Of a stretch of DNA of 23,012 nucleotides, positions 1 through 7,371 are shown piece by piece. Each line of letters opens with the position of its first letter. Position 1 is the first letter of the stretch. The stretch is from CAYMUC01 sp964393535 (lineage in GTDB: Bacteria; Actinomycetota; Acidimicrobiia; Acidimicrobiales; Ilumatobacteraceae): contig CAYMUC010000042.1 of the NCBI GenBank assembly GCA_964393535.1, positions 1-23,012 of the forward strand, in the 5' to 3' direction. A program made the position numbers and the translations under genes. Under the pieces are notes generated by a model. That model made no database searches, was not told the origin of the DNA, and worked only from the letters and a program-made list of their open reading frames with translations.

Positions 1-48
1 CGGGCGGACCGGCGCGTTGGCGCCAGCGGTCGCCGCCGAGCCGGCTGA
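1..48 (+). CDS. 3' end of an upstream gene, possibly phosphatidylinositol phosphate synthase (partial)
   Basis: The frame is open from the window edge and closes with TGA at 46-48, nine bases before the next start. The visible tail is 15 residues, arginine-rich (RADRRVGASGRRRAG). It is too short to identify by itself. In mycobacteria the gene just before the PatA acyltransferase is pgsA1, the phosphatidylinositol phosphate synthase, which would fit the lipid theme here. That identity is inferred from context only. Confidence 0.4.
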   Translation, partial: RADRRVGASGRRRAG

Positions 49-57
49 TCTGCCGAC

Positions 58-990
58 ATGGCGTCTCGCCGCGATCCCACGGTGGACGCAGTCACCGTGG
101 CGGCCTATCGCATGGGGGCTGCGGCGGCTCGGTTCACGCCGGGACCACTTGCAGAGGTCACGGCGACCGCCATCGGCGTGTCGCTGGCCGGTGTCATGCG
201 AAGCAGGCGATCCATGGTGGAGCGCCACCTTCGGCGAGTGAATCCGGCGTTGCGCGGCGTGGCGCTTCGCCGAGCCGTTCAAGCATCGTTCGATTCCTAC
301 GCCCGCTACTACATCGAGAGTTTCCGGCTCCCCACGCTGTCCAAGCGGGTGGTGTTCGAGGGTTTGGAGCCTCGGGGTTACGAGGAGTACCTCCTCCCTG
401 CGTTGGCCGAGGGCAAGGGTGCCATCATGGCCATTCCTCACCTCGGGGGTTGGGAATGGGCGGGTCGTTGGGTGGCCGACCGCGGGCACTCCATCACGGT
501 GGTGGTGGAGCCGCTTCAACCCCCCGAGTTGTTCGAGTGGTTCGCCGGGTTACGTCGCGATCTCGGGATGAACGTGGTACCACTGGGCCCTGATGCTGCA
601 GCGACCGTGCTGGCGGCACTGCGCGACAACCACGTGGTGTGCTTGTTGTGCGACCGCGACCTGCAGCGGACCGGGGTGCCCGTGACGTTCTTCGGCGAGA
701 CGACCACCTTGCCCGCCGGCCCGGCGACACTGGCCATTCGAAGCGGAGCGCCCATCCTGCCCACGGCCATCTACTTCACGCCGAGGGTGCATGGCCACCT
801 GGGTGTGGTGCGCCCCCCTATACCACTGGAGCGGCAGGGGCGCTTGCGAGAGGATGTCGCGCGGATCACCCAGTTGCTCGCCGGCGAACTGGAGGCGTTG
901 ATCCGGCGGGCGCCCGATCAGTGGCATCTGCAGCAGCCGAACTGGCCCAGCGATCCGGGATTTGGCGACGCCGACGGAGTCGCGACGTGA
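58..990 (+). CDS. patA: Phosphatidylinositol mannoside acyltransferase (PatA-like, lysophospholipid acyltransferase superfamily)
   Basis: The 310-residue product is predicted to transfer a fatty acyl chain to the mannose of phosphatidylinositol mannoside at the inner face of the cytoplasmic membrane. The acyltransferase signature H-X4-E is seen as HLGGWE at residues 128-133. It is followed by DRD at 199-201 and FFGE at 211-214, whose glutamate sits where the family's second catalytic acid is expected, then LPAGPATLA, the usual acceptor-site stretch. The length matches the bacterial lipid A/PIM acyltransferase family. ATG at 58 is the first start after the upstream stop at 46-48. The next gene starts inside its stop codon (GTGA), and pimA lies nearby, which supports the PIM assignment over a generic lauroyl acyltransferase. 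No obvious ribosome binding site is seen; translation may be coupled to the upstream gene. Confidence 0.82.
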   Translation: MASRRDPTVDAVTVAAYRMGAAAARFTPGPLAEVTATAIGVSLAGVMRSRRSMVERHLRRVNPALRGVALRRAVQASFDSYARYYIESFRLPTLSKRVVFEGLEPRGYEEYLLPALAEGKGAIMAIPHLGGWEWAGRWVADRGHSITVVVEPLQPPELFEWFAGLRRDLGMNVVPLGPDAAATVLAALRDNHVVCLLCDRDLQRTGVPVTFFGETTTLPAGPATLAIRSGAPILPTAIYFTPRVHGHLGVVRPPIPLERQGRLREDVARITQLLAGELEALIRRAPDQWHLQQPNWPSDPGFGDADGVAT

Positions 991-1826
991 CCCTGTTCCT
1001 GTGGACCCAGGCGGTGCTCATCGGGGTCGTCGTGTTGGGGGTGGTGGTCGGTTCAGCACTGCACCGCCGATTCGATCGTCACGCCCATGACGACGGTCGT
1101 CTGCTGGACACAGGCGTTGGGTCGCTCCTGGCCTATGTGGCGGGTGCTGTCGCCTTCGTCATCGGACTCATGCTGGCGTTCTCCGTCGAGCAGTTCTCTG
1201 AAGCGAGCGAAACGGTACGAGAACAGGCCCTGGCCGTCAGCGAAGCCTTCGACGACACCTGGATGCTTCCCGCCGAGTCGGTGGAACCAGTGCGCCGTAC
1301 CATCGTGTGCCTCAGTCGGTCCCTGGTGGAGGACTCCTTCGTTCTGGATGCCGGGGTCGACGCCTTGGCCTCGGATCGCAACACGCAATCGTGGTGGCGC
1401 ATGACCCTGACGGTGTTCACCGAGCAGTTCGAGCGGCATCCCGATGCGATGAGCGAGTTCGACGAGGTGTTCGCCGGTCTGGAAGAGCTGTCTCGCCTGG
1501 AGAAAGAACGTCTCTTGCGGTCCATGAACGAACTGCCCAGCGTGGTGTGGTTCGTGATCTACCTGTGCATGGGCACCCTGGTCACCTTGCAGTCGTTCAG
1601 TCTTCGCCGCCAACCGGTGCTCCACGGCACCTCGGTGGCACTCACCTGGCTGGTCACGGCGGGGCTACTGGGGGCGTTGGTCTCCTTCGCCGAACCGTTC
1701 ACGTCCTTCGGCGCATCGGTGTCGGCGGCCCCGATCGAAGCGGTACTGGACCGCCTGGCCGACGACTTCGCCGGACCCATCTGGGAACCGTGCGAGCGCT
1801 TGTACATCGCTCCACTGGACGGCTGA
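987..1826 (+). CDS. DUF4239-type (bestrophin-like) four-helix membrane protein
   Basis: This 279-residue membrane protein has unknown function. GTG at 987 overlaps the acyltransferase stop by four bases (GTGA), so the two are likely translationally coupled. Hydrophobic segments lie at about residues 6-24, 46-66, 185-204 and 213-234, with a roughly 120-residue, charged, probably helical domain between the second and third. That topology, and the start of the soluble part (AFSVEQFSEASETVREQALAVSEAF), resemble DUF4239 proteins, sometimes described as bestrophin-like; this is pattern recognition, not a search result. No catalytic motif is visible. Its position between two PIM-pathway genes is suggestive, but no role in lipid synthesis can be deduced. 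The gene ends five bases from the stop codon of the convergent oxidoreductase. Confidence 0.6.
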   Translation: MTLFLWTQAVLIGVVVLGVVVGSALHRRFDRHAHDDGRLLDTGVGSLLAYVAGAVAFVIGLMLAFSVEQFSEASETVREQALAVSEAFDDTWMLPAESVEPVRRTIVCLSRSLVEDSFVLDAGVDALASDRNTQSWWRMTLTVFTEQFERHPDAMSEFDEVFAGLEELSRLEKERLLRSMNELPSVVWFVIYLCMGTLVTLQSFSLRRQPVLHGTSVALTWLVTAGLLGALVSFAEPFTSFGASVSAAPIEAVLDRLADDFAGPIWEPCERLYIAPLDG

Positions 1827-1831
1827 GCGAC

Positions 1832-2734
1832 TCAGGCGTAGGCCTCGAAGAGTTGCCGGATGGCGTGGTGCTGACCACCTGAGGTGGATGACATGACGGC
1901 GATGGGCTCCACCCCGAGGTCACGCCAGGACGCCAGGCCTTCACGGATGTCGTCGACACTGCCGAACAAGGTGCAGTCGGCGAGCCATGCGTCGCTCATC
2001 ACCGACGGCAGGCGTTCACGCTCACCTGAGGCGAGCACCGCCTCGATGGCGTCCATCTCCTCGACATAGCCGGCTGCGCGCCAGGCGTTGCGGTAGTTCG
2101 GCAGACCCACGTAGGTGGTCATGGTCTTTCGGTTGATCGCTGCCGCCGCTGCCCGATCGTCGTCGATGACGCAGGGGATCATGTTGGCCAGCCAGAACCC
2201 GTCGCTCCGGGTGCCCTCCACGCGATCGAGTTGCGCCGCGATGGCCCGACGACTGCAGTTCGCCCACAGGGCTCCTTGGGCGATCTCGGTAGCCACTCCC
2301 AACATGCGATCGCGAAGTGTCGCCAGGAGTACCGGGGGCAGGGGACCGGTGGTGCGCTCGAACGCGTGCAGGGCCTCCACGTAGGCCGTCATGTCGCTGA
2401 GGGGTTGCCCTGGGGAGGCGCCGTGGACGCGCTTGTTCATCGGGGCGTGGCTCACGCCGAGGCCCAGTGAGAAGCGACCCCCCGATACTTCGTGCAGGTA
2501 GGCGGCGGTGCTGGCGACCTCGTTGGCGCTGGCCCGGTAGATCGGTTGGATCGCCGTGAGGAAGTGAAGGTCGGAAGTGACATGGGCGAGAGACGTGCAC
2601 AACGCCAGGGTGTCCCCAAGGCTGGGCACAGCGATCCCGGGAAAGCCGCGGCGTTCGATCTCGCTGGCCAAGTCCAGGGTTGCCGAGCGTTTGGTCGCCG
2701 TGGACACCAACGACACGTAGGGCTTGTCGGTCAT
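1832..2734 (-). CDS. Luciferase-like (LLM) flavin/F420-dependent oxidoreductase
   Basis: The 300-residue single-domain TIM-barrel protein is of the luciferase-like monooxygenase superfamily, which uses FMN or coenzyme F420. Family hallmarks are visible: an early region ending with GFPGIAVPSLGDTLALC, then the GGRFSLGLGVSHAPMNKRVHG stretch at about residues 85-105 (GRF..GLG core), and a C-terminal SVDDIREGLASWRDLGVEPIAV segment where these enzymes select by mass flow and position. F420 use is likely in an actinobacterium, but the substrate is unknown. I chose ATG at 2734 (MTDKPYVSL) because a TACCGT hexamer lies 8 bases upstream; an in-frame ATG at 2758 would add 8 residues. It is the only minus-strand gene here, divergent from pimA and convergent with the DUF4239 gene. 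Confidence 0.82.
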   Translation of the reverse strand: MTDKPYVSLVSTATKRSATLDLASEIERRGFPGIAVPSLGDTLALCTSLAHVTSDLHFLTAIQPIYRASANEVASTAAYLHEVSGGRFSLGLGVSHAPMNKRVHGASPGQPLSDMTAYVEALHAFERTTGPLPPVLLATLRDRMLGVATEIAQGALWANCSRRAIAAQLDRVEGTRSDGFWLANMIPCVIDDDRAAAAAINRKTMTTYVGLPNYRNAWRAAGYVEEMDAIEAVLASGERERLPSVMSDAWLADCTLFGSVDDIREGLASWRDLGVEPIAVMSSTSGGQHHAIRQLFEAYA

Positions 2735-2742
2735 GGACGCCG

Positions 2743-2748
2743 ACGGTA
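2743..2748 (-). promoter_or_regulatory. Putative -10 element (TACCGT) of the oxidoreductase gene
   Basis: Read on the minus strand, TACCGT ends eight bases before ATG 2734, the spacing expected for a leaderless transcript starting at or next to the start codon. No clear -35 box is visible. The assignment rests on the same pattern recurring at other unit starts in the window. Confidence 0.45.
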
Positions 2749-2774
2749 GCCCGCCCACTACGCCATTCGAGCGG

Positions 2775-2780
2775 TACGGT
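2775..2780 (+). promoter_or_regulatory. Putative -10 element (TACGGT) of pimA
   Basis: TACGGT ends six bases before ATG 2787. There is no Shine-Dalgarno-like sequence in between, consistent with leaderless translation. It lies 26 bases from the oppositely oriented -10 of the neighbouring oxidoreductase, so the 52-base gap carries two divergent promoters. Confidence 0.5.
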
Positions 2781-2786
2781 GCAACG

Positions 2787-3920
2787 ATGCTGCGGATCGG
2801 CCTCGTGTGCCCGTACAGCCTGAGCGTGCCCGGAGGCGTGCAGGGTCAGGTCCTCGGTCTGGCGAGAGCGCTTCGAGGGGCGGGCCACGAGGCTCGGGTC
2901 CTCGGTCCATGTGACGGCCCGCCGCCGACGTCGTTCGTCACTCCACTGGGCAACAGCCTGCCCACCACGGCGAACGGTTCCATTGCGCCCCTGGCTCCGG
3001 ATCCTTCTGCCGCACTGCGAACCATGCGCGCCTTGCGCGACGAGGCCTTCGACGTGCTGCACCTCCACGAACCGTTGGCGCCAGGTCCCACCATGACGGC
3101 ACTGGCGCTCGACTCGACCCCCATGATCGGCACGTTCCATGCCGCCGGCGACTCGACGTCGTACCGCATGTTCACTCCGTTGGTGCGATGGTTGGCCGAC
3201 CACCTCGACCAGCGTGTCGTGGTCTCCAAAGATGCCTTGGAGTTGGCGCAGCGGTATCTGGGTGGCCACTACGACGTGTTGTTCAACGGGGTGGAACTGG
3301 ACCGGTTCACTCAGGGTGAGCCGTGGCCGACCACTGGACCCACGGTGTTCTTCTGTGGGCGGCACGAAGAACGCAAGGGTCTGGGGGTGCTGCTGGCCGC
3401 CATGGAGAATGTGGCAGCCGAGGTGCGGTGCTGGGTGGCGTCGGACGGGCCCGAGACCGAGAGGCTGAAACAACGACACGCAGGCGATGCAAGGATCGAG
3501 TGGTTGGGACGCATCAGCGACGACGACAAGATCGCCCGCCTGCGCGCTGCTGATGTGTTCTGTGCGCCGTCGTTGCGTGGCGAGTCCTTCGGCGTGGTGC
3601 TGCTCGAAGCCATGGCGGCTGGTACGACCGTGGTCGCCAGTGCTCTCGACGGCTATCGCAACGTGGCCACCGACGGCCACGACGCCCGGTTGGTGCCACC
3701 GGGCGACGTCGAGGCGTTGGGTCGAGCACTCACAGAGGTCTTGGGTGATGCGGCGCTGCGTGGCCGACTGGTCGAGGGCGGGCGCCGCCGTGCGCAGGAG
3801 TTCTCCATGCAGTCCCTCGCCTCGGCATACCTGGATCGTTATCGCCGACTGGTCGCCGACGAACCTCTCCGCCGTCGTGGCGCCTTCGCCGAGCGGTGGC
3901 GTCGTAGACTCCGGCGCTGA
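2787..3920 (+). CDS. pimA: GDP-mannose-dependent phosphatidylinositol mannosyltransferase (PimA-like, GT4)
   Basis: The 377-residue GT-B glycosyltransferase is predicted to add the first mannose from GDP-mannose to phosphatidylinositol on the cytoplasmic face of the membrane. The N-terminus (MLRIGLVCPYSLSVPGGVQG) closely resembles mycobacterial PimA, including the GG loop at 16-17. HLHEPLAP is at 92-99, GTFH at 115-118 with H118 in the place of the family's catalytic histidine, ERKG at 195-198, and the E-X7-E donor-site motif spans E266 to E274 (GESFGVVLLEAMAAG). The arginine-rich C-terminus may help membrane binding. ATG 2787 is preferred over an in-frame start at 2724 because the homology begins there and TACGGT lies just upstream. 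PatA upstream supports the assignment; a related GT4 of unknown acceptor is the main alternative. Confidence 0.85.
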   Translation: MLRIGLVCPYSLSVPGGVQGQVLGLARALRGAGHEARVLGPCDGPPPTSFVTPLGNSLPTTANGSIAPLAPDPSAALRTMRALRDEAFDVLHLHEPLAPGPTMTALALDSTPMIGTFHAAGDSTSYRMFTPLVRWLADHLDQRVVVSKDALELAQRYLGGHYDVLFNGVELDRFTQGEPWPTTGPTVFFCGRHEERKGLGVLLAAMENVAAEVRCWVASDGPETERLKQRHAGDARIEWLGRISDDDKIARLRAADVFCAPSLRGESFGVVLLEAMAAGTTVVASALDGYRNVATDGHDARLVPPGDVEALGRALTEVLGDAALRGRLVEGGRRRAQEFSMQSLASAYLDRYRRLVADEPLRRRGAFAERWRRRLRR

Positions 3921-3930
3921 CGTCACCACC

Positions 3931-3937
3931 GAGGAGG
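3931..3937 (+). promoter_or_regulatory. Ribosome binding site (GAGGAGG) deciding the lemA GTG start
   Basis: GAGGAGG lies ten bases before GTG 3948. This is one of the two clearest Shine-Dalgarno sequences in the window. A TAGACT hexamer at 3905-3910, inside the end of pimA, could give an mRNA with a leader of about 30 bases, unlike the leaderless units elsewhere. Confidence 0.6.
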
Positions 3938-3947
3938 ACCATCAACT

Positions 3948-4502
3948 GTGACCACCGTGATCGTGATCGTCGTCGTGGCGGTCGTGCTGCTCGTCGGCGT
4001 GCTGCTGTACAACGGACTGGTCCGGCGTCGGAACCAGGTGGACAACGCCTGGTCGCAGATCGATGTTCAACTCAAGCGTCGCCTCGATCTCGTGCCCAAT
4101 CTGGTCGAGACGGTCAAGGGTTACGCCGCGCATGAGCGACAGGCGCTCGAGGCCGTCATCCAAGCGCGTTCGGCATCACTGGCTGCGGCCCCGTCCGGTC
4201 CCGCTGCCCAGGCAACGGCCGACAACATGCTGAGCGGGGCGCTGCGACAACTGTTCGCTCTCAGCGAGGCCTATCCGGATCTGAAGGCCAACCAGAACTT
4301 CTTGTCCTTGCAGGAGGAGTTGTCGGCGACCGAGGGACGCATCGCCTACGCCCGCCAGTTCTACAACGACAGTGTGCTGACGTACCACAACGCGATCCAT
4401 CAGTTTCCCGGTCTCCTCGTGGCTCGACTGGGCGGGTTCCGTGAGCGCGAGTTCTACGAAGCCGAGGACGCCGCCCGCACGGCGCCCGACGTGCGTTTCT
4501 GA
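3948..4502 (+). CDS. lemA: LemA family membrane-anchored protein
   Basis: The 184-residue protein has one N-terminal membrane helix (about residues 3-21) followed by a helical cytoplasmic or periplasmic domain. The family signature is clear: YNGLVRRRNQVDNAWSQIDV, then LKRRLDLVPNLVETVKGYAAHE, and later ENFL-like NQNFLSLQEELSATEGRIAYARQFYND. LemA proteins are widespread, but their biochemical role is not established; they are often encoded beside an HtpX-like M48 membrane protease. Here the next gene starts within the lemA stop codon (TGATG) and is just such a protein, but with its metal site lost. GTG 3948 is supported by GAGGAGG at 3931-3937 and by the start of the family homology. Confidence 0.9.
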   Translation: MTTVIVIVVVAVVLLVGVLLYNGLVRRRNQVDNAWSQIDVQLKRRLDLVPNLVETVKGYAAHERQALEAVIQARSASLAAAPSGPAAQATADNMLSGALRQLFALSEAYPDLKANQNFLSLQEELSATEGRIAYARQFYNDSVLTYHNAIHQFPGLLVARLGGFREREFYEAEDAARTAPDVRF

Positions 4503-5251
4503 TGGCAGATACCCCCGAACACACCCTGCGACGGGTTGCGATGACCTTGAACGTCATGGCACTGGTTCCCGTCGTCGTTTTCGGAGTGCTCGGAGCACTG
4601 CTGGGCGCGTGGTGGCTCGGCGCGTTGGTCGGCCTCTCCCTTGCCGCTGCGCTGGTGCTCAGGGTTCGCCGCGGAAGCGACGCGGCTGTCCTTCGCAGCA
4701 TCGGGGCGCAGCCGGCGTCCGAGGTGTCGTACCGTCGCTATCACAACCTGGTCGACGGTCTGTGTGTCACCACCGGGGTGGCCAAGCCGGAACTGTGGGT
4801 CATCGACGATCCGGCGGCCAATGCCTTGGCCCTAGGTCGCACGCCATCGGAGGCACGTATCGCCGTCACGACCGGCCTGTTGGACCGCTTGGAGCGGATC
4901 GAGCTCGAGGGCGTTCTCGCCACCCTGCTCGGCCAGATCAGATCGGGTGATACGGGTGTGTTCGGTGCCGTTCGCTCACTTGCCGCCACCGTGGCACCTC
5001 TCGGTGAGTCCGCGGCGCGGGTGGTGGAGCGGTTCCTCAGCCCCGAGCGGGTGACTCGCAGCGATGTAGCGGGATGTCGGATCACTCGCTTTCCGCCCGG
5101 TCTCATCGCAGCACTCGAGCGTCTTTCCGTCGTACCCACGCAACCGGTGCTCAGCCCGGCAGCGGTCGCCCCGTTGTGGCTCATTCCCGTGGGGCCCGCC
5201 ACCGATGTCCCCACCCTCGACGAACGCATTTCGATGCTCAGGGAGTTGTGA
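4502..5251 (+). CDS. Catalytically degenerate M48 (HtpX-like) membrane pseudopeptidase
   Basis: The 249-residue protein has a predicted pair of membrane helices at about residues 15-54, then an M48-like domain. The scaffold is recognisable: PELWVIDDPAANALALGR (96-113), IAVTTGLLDRLERIELEGVLA (120-140), then IRSGD (146-150), RITRFPPGLIAALERL (193-208) and a C-terminal LDERISMLREL, as in HtpX. At the position of the HExxH zinc motif (141-145) the sequence is TLLGQ, so both histidines and the catalytic glutamate are gone. The third ligand, normally the glutamate of an ExxAD stretch, appears replaced by valine near residue 184 (VTRSD). It is therefore unlikely to be a peptidase and may be a LemA partner or scaffold. 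The start overlaps the lemA stop by one base. The frame is intact and full length, so this is not simple decay. Confidence 0.75.
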   Translation: MADTPEHTLRRVAMTLNVMALVPVVVFGVLGALLGAWWLGALVGLSLAAALVLRVRRGSDAAVLRSIGAQPASEVSYRRYHNLVDGLCVTTGVAKPELWVIDDPAANALALGRTPSEARIAVTTGLLDRLERIELEGVLATLLGQIRSGDTGVFGAVRSLAATVAPLGESAARVVERFLSPERVTRSDVAGCRITRFPPGLIAALERLSVVPTQPVLSPAAVAPLWLIPVGPATDVPTLDERISMLREL

Positions 5252-5253
5252 AC

Positions 5254-6387
5254 ATGATCTCTCGCCCGTTGACGTCCCAGCGCCGCTGGTGGCGGGTCCT
5301 TGCCACATCCGCTGCCGCCGCTGTCGTGGTCGCTGCGTGTGGGGGAGGAGGTGGCGACGGTGACACTGACTCCACCACGACGACGGCGGCGGCCGTGTCG
5401 GTGGCACCGGCTTCCACGACCACGGTGCCGGGTGGAGGCGAGGCGGTTCCAGAGACGACCGTTCCCCAAGGTCCGGTGATGCCCTTGACCGGATTGCCGG
5501 TGACCGAACCCGAGGCGGCGCAACGCCCGGCGTTGGTGGTGAAGATCGACAACGGCCCCCCGGCTCGTCCGCAGTCGGGTCTGAACCAGGCCGACATCGT
5601 GTACGAAGAGAACGTCGAGCAGATCACCCGGTTCGCCGCGGTCTACCACAGCCAACTTCCCGAGCCCGTGGGACCGATTCGTTCGGGTCGCACACAGGAC
5701 ATCGAACTGCTCGGTTCGCTGAACCAGCCGTTGTTCGCCTGGAGTGGGGGCAACTCTGCGGTCACCTCAGCGGTACGCCGAAGCGATCTGAGAGATGTCG
5801 GAGCGCTGACGGTGTACGGGCCGGGCGGATACTTCCGGTCGTCGAGTCGGCGTGCGCCTCACAATCTCTACGCGTCGACACCGCAACTCATGTCGTTGGC
5901 CCCCGGTGATGCGACACCACCGCCCGCTCAGTTCAGCTACCGGGCCCTCGGCACCGAACCGGGTGGCCAACCTGTCGCCGGCGTGCGACTGTCGATGGAC
6001 GGGGTGCGAGTCGAGTGGACGTGGGATGCCACGACCTCGATGTTCCAGCGCAGCCAGGGAGGGTCCCCCCACGTAGGGGCCGAGGGCGAGAGAATCGACG
6101 CCGCCAACGTGGTGATGCTGTTCGTTGCCTACCGTGCCAGCGCAGCGGACAGTCGGAGCCCCGAGGCGGTGACGCTGGGATCGGGAACGGCGTGGGTGCT
6201 CACCGAAGGCCGCGTTGTCGAGGGGACCTGGAGCCGTGCCGATCGTCTGGCTCCCATCACGCTCGAGGATGCTGCTGGCGAGGTGATCGCTCTCACTCCT
6301 GGGCGCACATGGGTCGAGTTGACGCGTGTGGACAAGGGAGCCTTCGTGCCCTTCGGCGCCGATCCCGACAGCGTCCCCTATCCCTGA
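5254..6387 (+). CDS. DUF3048 domain lipoprotein (YerB-like)
   Basis: The 377-residue predicted lipoprotein begins with a basic start (RRWWR), a hydrophobic segment at about 15-28 and a lipobox VAAC with the lipidated cysteine at 29. A low-complexity Gly/Asp/Thr/Ser/Pro linker (30-75) precedes the first DUF3048 domain, recognisable from LTGLPVTEPEAAQRPALVVKIDN, ADIVYEENVEQITRFAAVYHS and PVGPIRSGRTQDIELL. The C-terminal DUF3048 domain follows from about 245 to the end. The family's function is unknown; Bacillus YerB is a member. I chose ATG 5254, preceded by GGGAG at 5241-5245. An in-frame GTG at 5248 overlapping the previous stop (GTGA) is a close alternative. Its tight placement after lemA and the degenerate M48 gene suggests one envelope operon. 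Confidence 0.88.
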   Translation: MISRPLTSQRRWWRVLATSAAAAVVVAACGGGGGDGDTDSTTTTAAAVSVAPASTTTVPGGGEAVPETTVPQGPVMPLTGLPVTEPEAAQRPALVVKIDNGPPARPQSGLNQADIVYEENVEQITRFAAVYHSQLPEPVGPIRSGRTQDIELLGSLNQPLFAWSGGNSAVTSAVRRSDLRDVGALTVYGPGGYFRSSSRRAPHNLYASTPQLMSLAPGDATPPPAQFSYRALGTEPGGQPVAGVRLSMDGVRVEWTWDATTSMFQRSQGGSPHVGAEGERIDAANVVMLFVAYRASAADSRSPEAVTLGSGTAWVLTEGRVVEGTWSRADRLAPITLEDAAGEVIALTPGRTWVELTRVDKGAFVPFGADPDSVPYP

Positions 6388-6411
6388 GAGGCGCCGCCGG
6401 TGATCGCTCGG

Positions 6412-6417
6412 TACGCT
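6412..6417 (+). promoter_or_regulatory. Putative -10 element (TACGCT) of pdxS
   Basis: TACGCT ends eight bases before ATG 6426 within the 38-base gap after the DUF3048 gene. No Shine-Dalgarno sequence is seen, consistent with a leaderless pdxS transcript. Confidence 0.5.
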
Positions 6418-6425
6418 ACGCCGCT

Positions 6426-7325
6426 ATGAACGACGCCGCCCCCACGTCACGTGCCACCGGAACCTTCCGCGTCAAGCGGGGTCTGGCTGAAATGCTCAAG
6501 GGTGGGGTGATCATGGACGTGGTCACGCCTGGTCAGGCCAAGATCGCCGAAGACGCCGGAGCCTGCGCAGTGATGGCCCTCGAGCGGGTCCCCGCCGACA
6601 TCCGCCGCGACGGTGGGGTGGCGCGTATGAGCGATCCCGACATGATCGAGGGAATCAAGGCCACCGTGTCCATTCCGGTCATGGCCAAGGCGCGTATCGG
6701 GCATTTCGTCGAGGCTCAGGTGCTCGAGTCACTGGGTGTCGACTTCATCGACGAGAGCGAAGTGCTCACTCCCGCCGACGAGGCTCACCACATCGACAAG
6801 TTCGCTTTCGATGTGCCCGTGGTGTGCGGTGCCACCAACCTCGGCGAGGCACTGCGTCGCATCAGCGAGGGTGCAGCGTTGATCCGCTCGAAGGGCGAAG
6901 CGGGTACCGGCAACATCGTCGAGGCCGTTCGGCACCTTCGCTCCATCATCGGTGACATCAAGCGCATCACCCAGGCCGACTCGGCCGAGTTGTTCGACTG
7001 GGCGAAGCGACTGCAGGCCCCATTGCCTCTGGTGCAGGAGATCGCCGAGACCGGTTGGTTGCCGGTTCCCCTCTTCTGCGCCGGTGGTATCGCCACCCCC
7101 GCCGATGCCGCTCTGGCGATGCAGTTGGGTGCCGAGGCGGTGTTCGTGGGCTCGGGCATCTTCAAGAGCGACGAACCCGAGCGGCGTGCCAAGGCCATCG
7201 TCGAGGCGACCACGCACTTCCGCAACGCCGACATCATCGCCAAGGTGAGCCGCGGTCTGGGTGCGCCCATGACCGGGATCGGCATGGACGAGGTCAACCA
7301 GCGTTACGCCGAGCGCGGGTGGTGA
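6426..7325 (+). CDS. pdxS: Pyridoxal 5'-phosphate synthase, synthase subunit PdxS
   Basis: The 299-residue TIM-barrel enzyme makes pyridoxal 5'-phosphate from ribose 5-phosphate, glyceraldehyde 3-phosphate and ammonia supplied by PdxT. Signature stretches include RVKRGLAEMLKGGVIMDVV with the catalytic Asp at 31, VMAKARIGHFVEAQ with the substrate-binding lysine K88, and ALIRSKGEAGTGNIVEA with the second lysine K156, at the +7 offset from the Bacillus numbering. The C-terminal VSRGLGAPMTGIG is also typical. The length is normal. ATG 6426 is chosen because it lies 8 bases after TACGCT and matches the expected N-terminus. The partner gene pdxT follows 46 bases later. Confidence 0.97.
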   Translation: MNDAAPTSRATGTFRVKRGLAEMLKGGVIMDVVTPGQAKIAEDAGACAVMALERVPADIRRDGGVARMSDPDMIEGIKATVSIPVMAKARIGHFVEAQVLESLGVDFIDESEVLTPADEAHHIDKFAFDVPVVCGATNLGEALRRISEGAALIRSKGEAGTGNIVEAVRHLRSIIGDIKRITQADSAELFDWAKRLQAPLPLVQEIAETGWLPVPLFCAGGIATPADAALAMQLGAEAVFVGSGIFKSDEPERRAKAIVEATTHFRNADIIAKVSRGLGAPMTGIGMDEVNQRYAERGW

Positions 7326-7371
7326 CGTATGCCCTCGTCGTGCGCTGATCAGCGCCCTCCAGGTGGACGAC

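Noticed and set aside
2022..3929. Minus-strand open frame of about 635 codons across the oxidoreductase start and pimA
   Set aside because: It is antisense to two well-recognised genes, has no family resemblance and an Arg/His/Gln-rich composition typical of shadow frames in GC-rich DNA.
4502..5251. Calling the M48-like gene an active HtpX protease
   Set aside because: The zinc-binding histidines and catalytic glutamate are absent, so only the fold, not the activity, can be supported.
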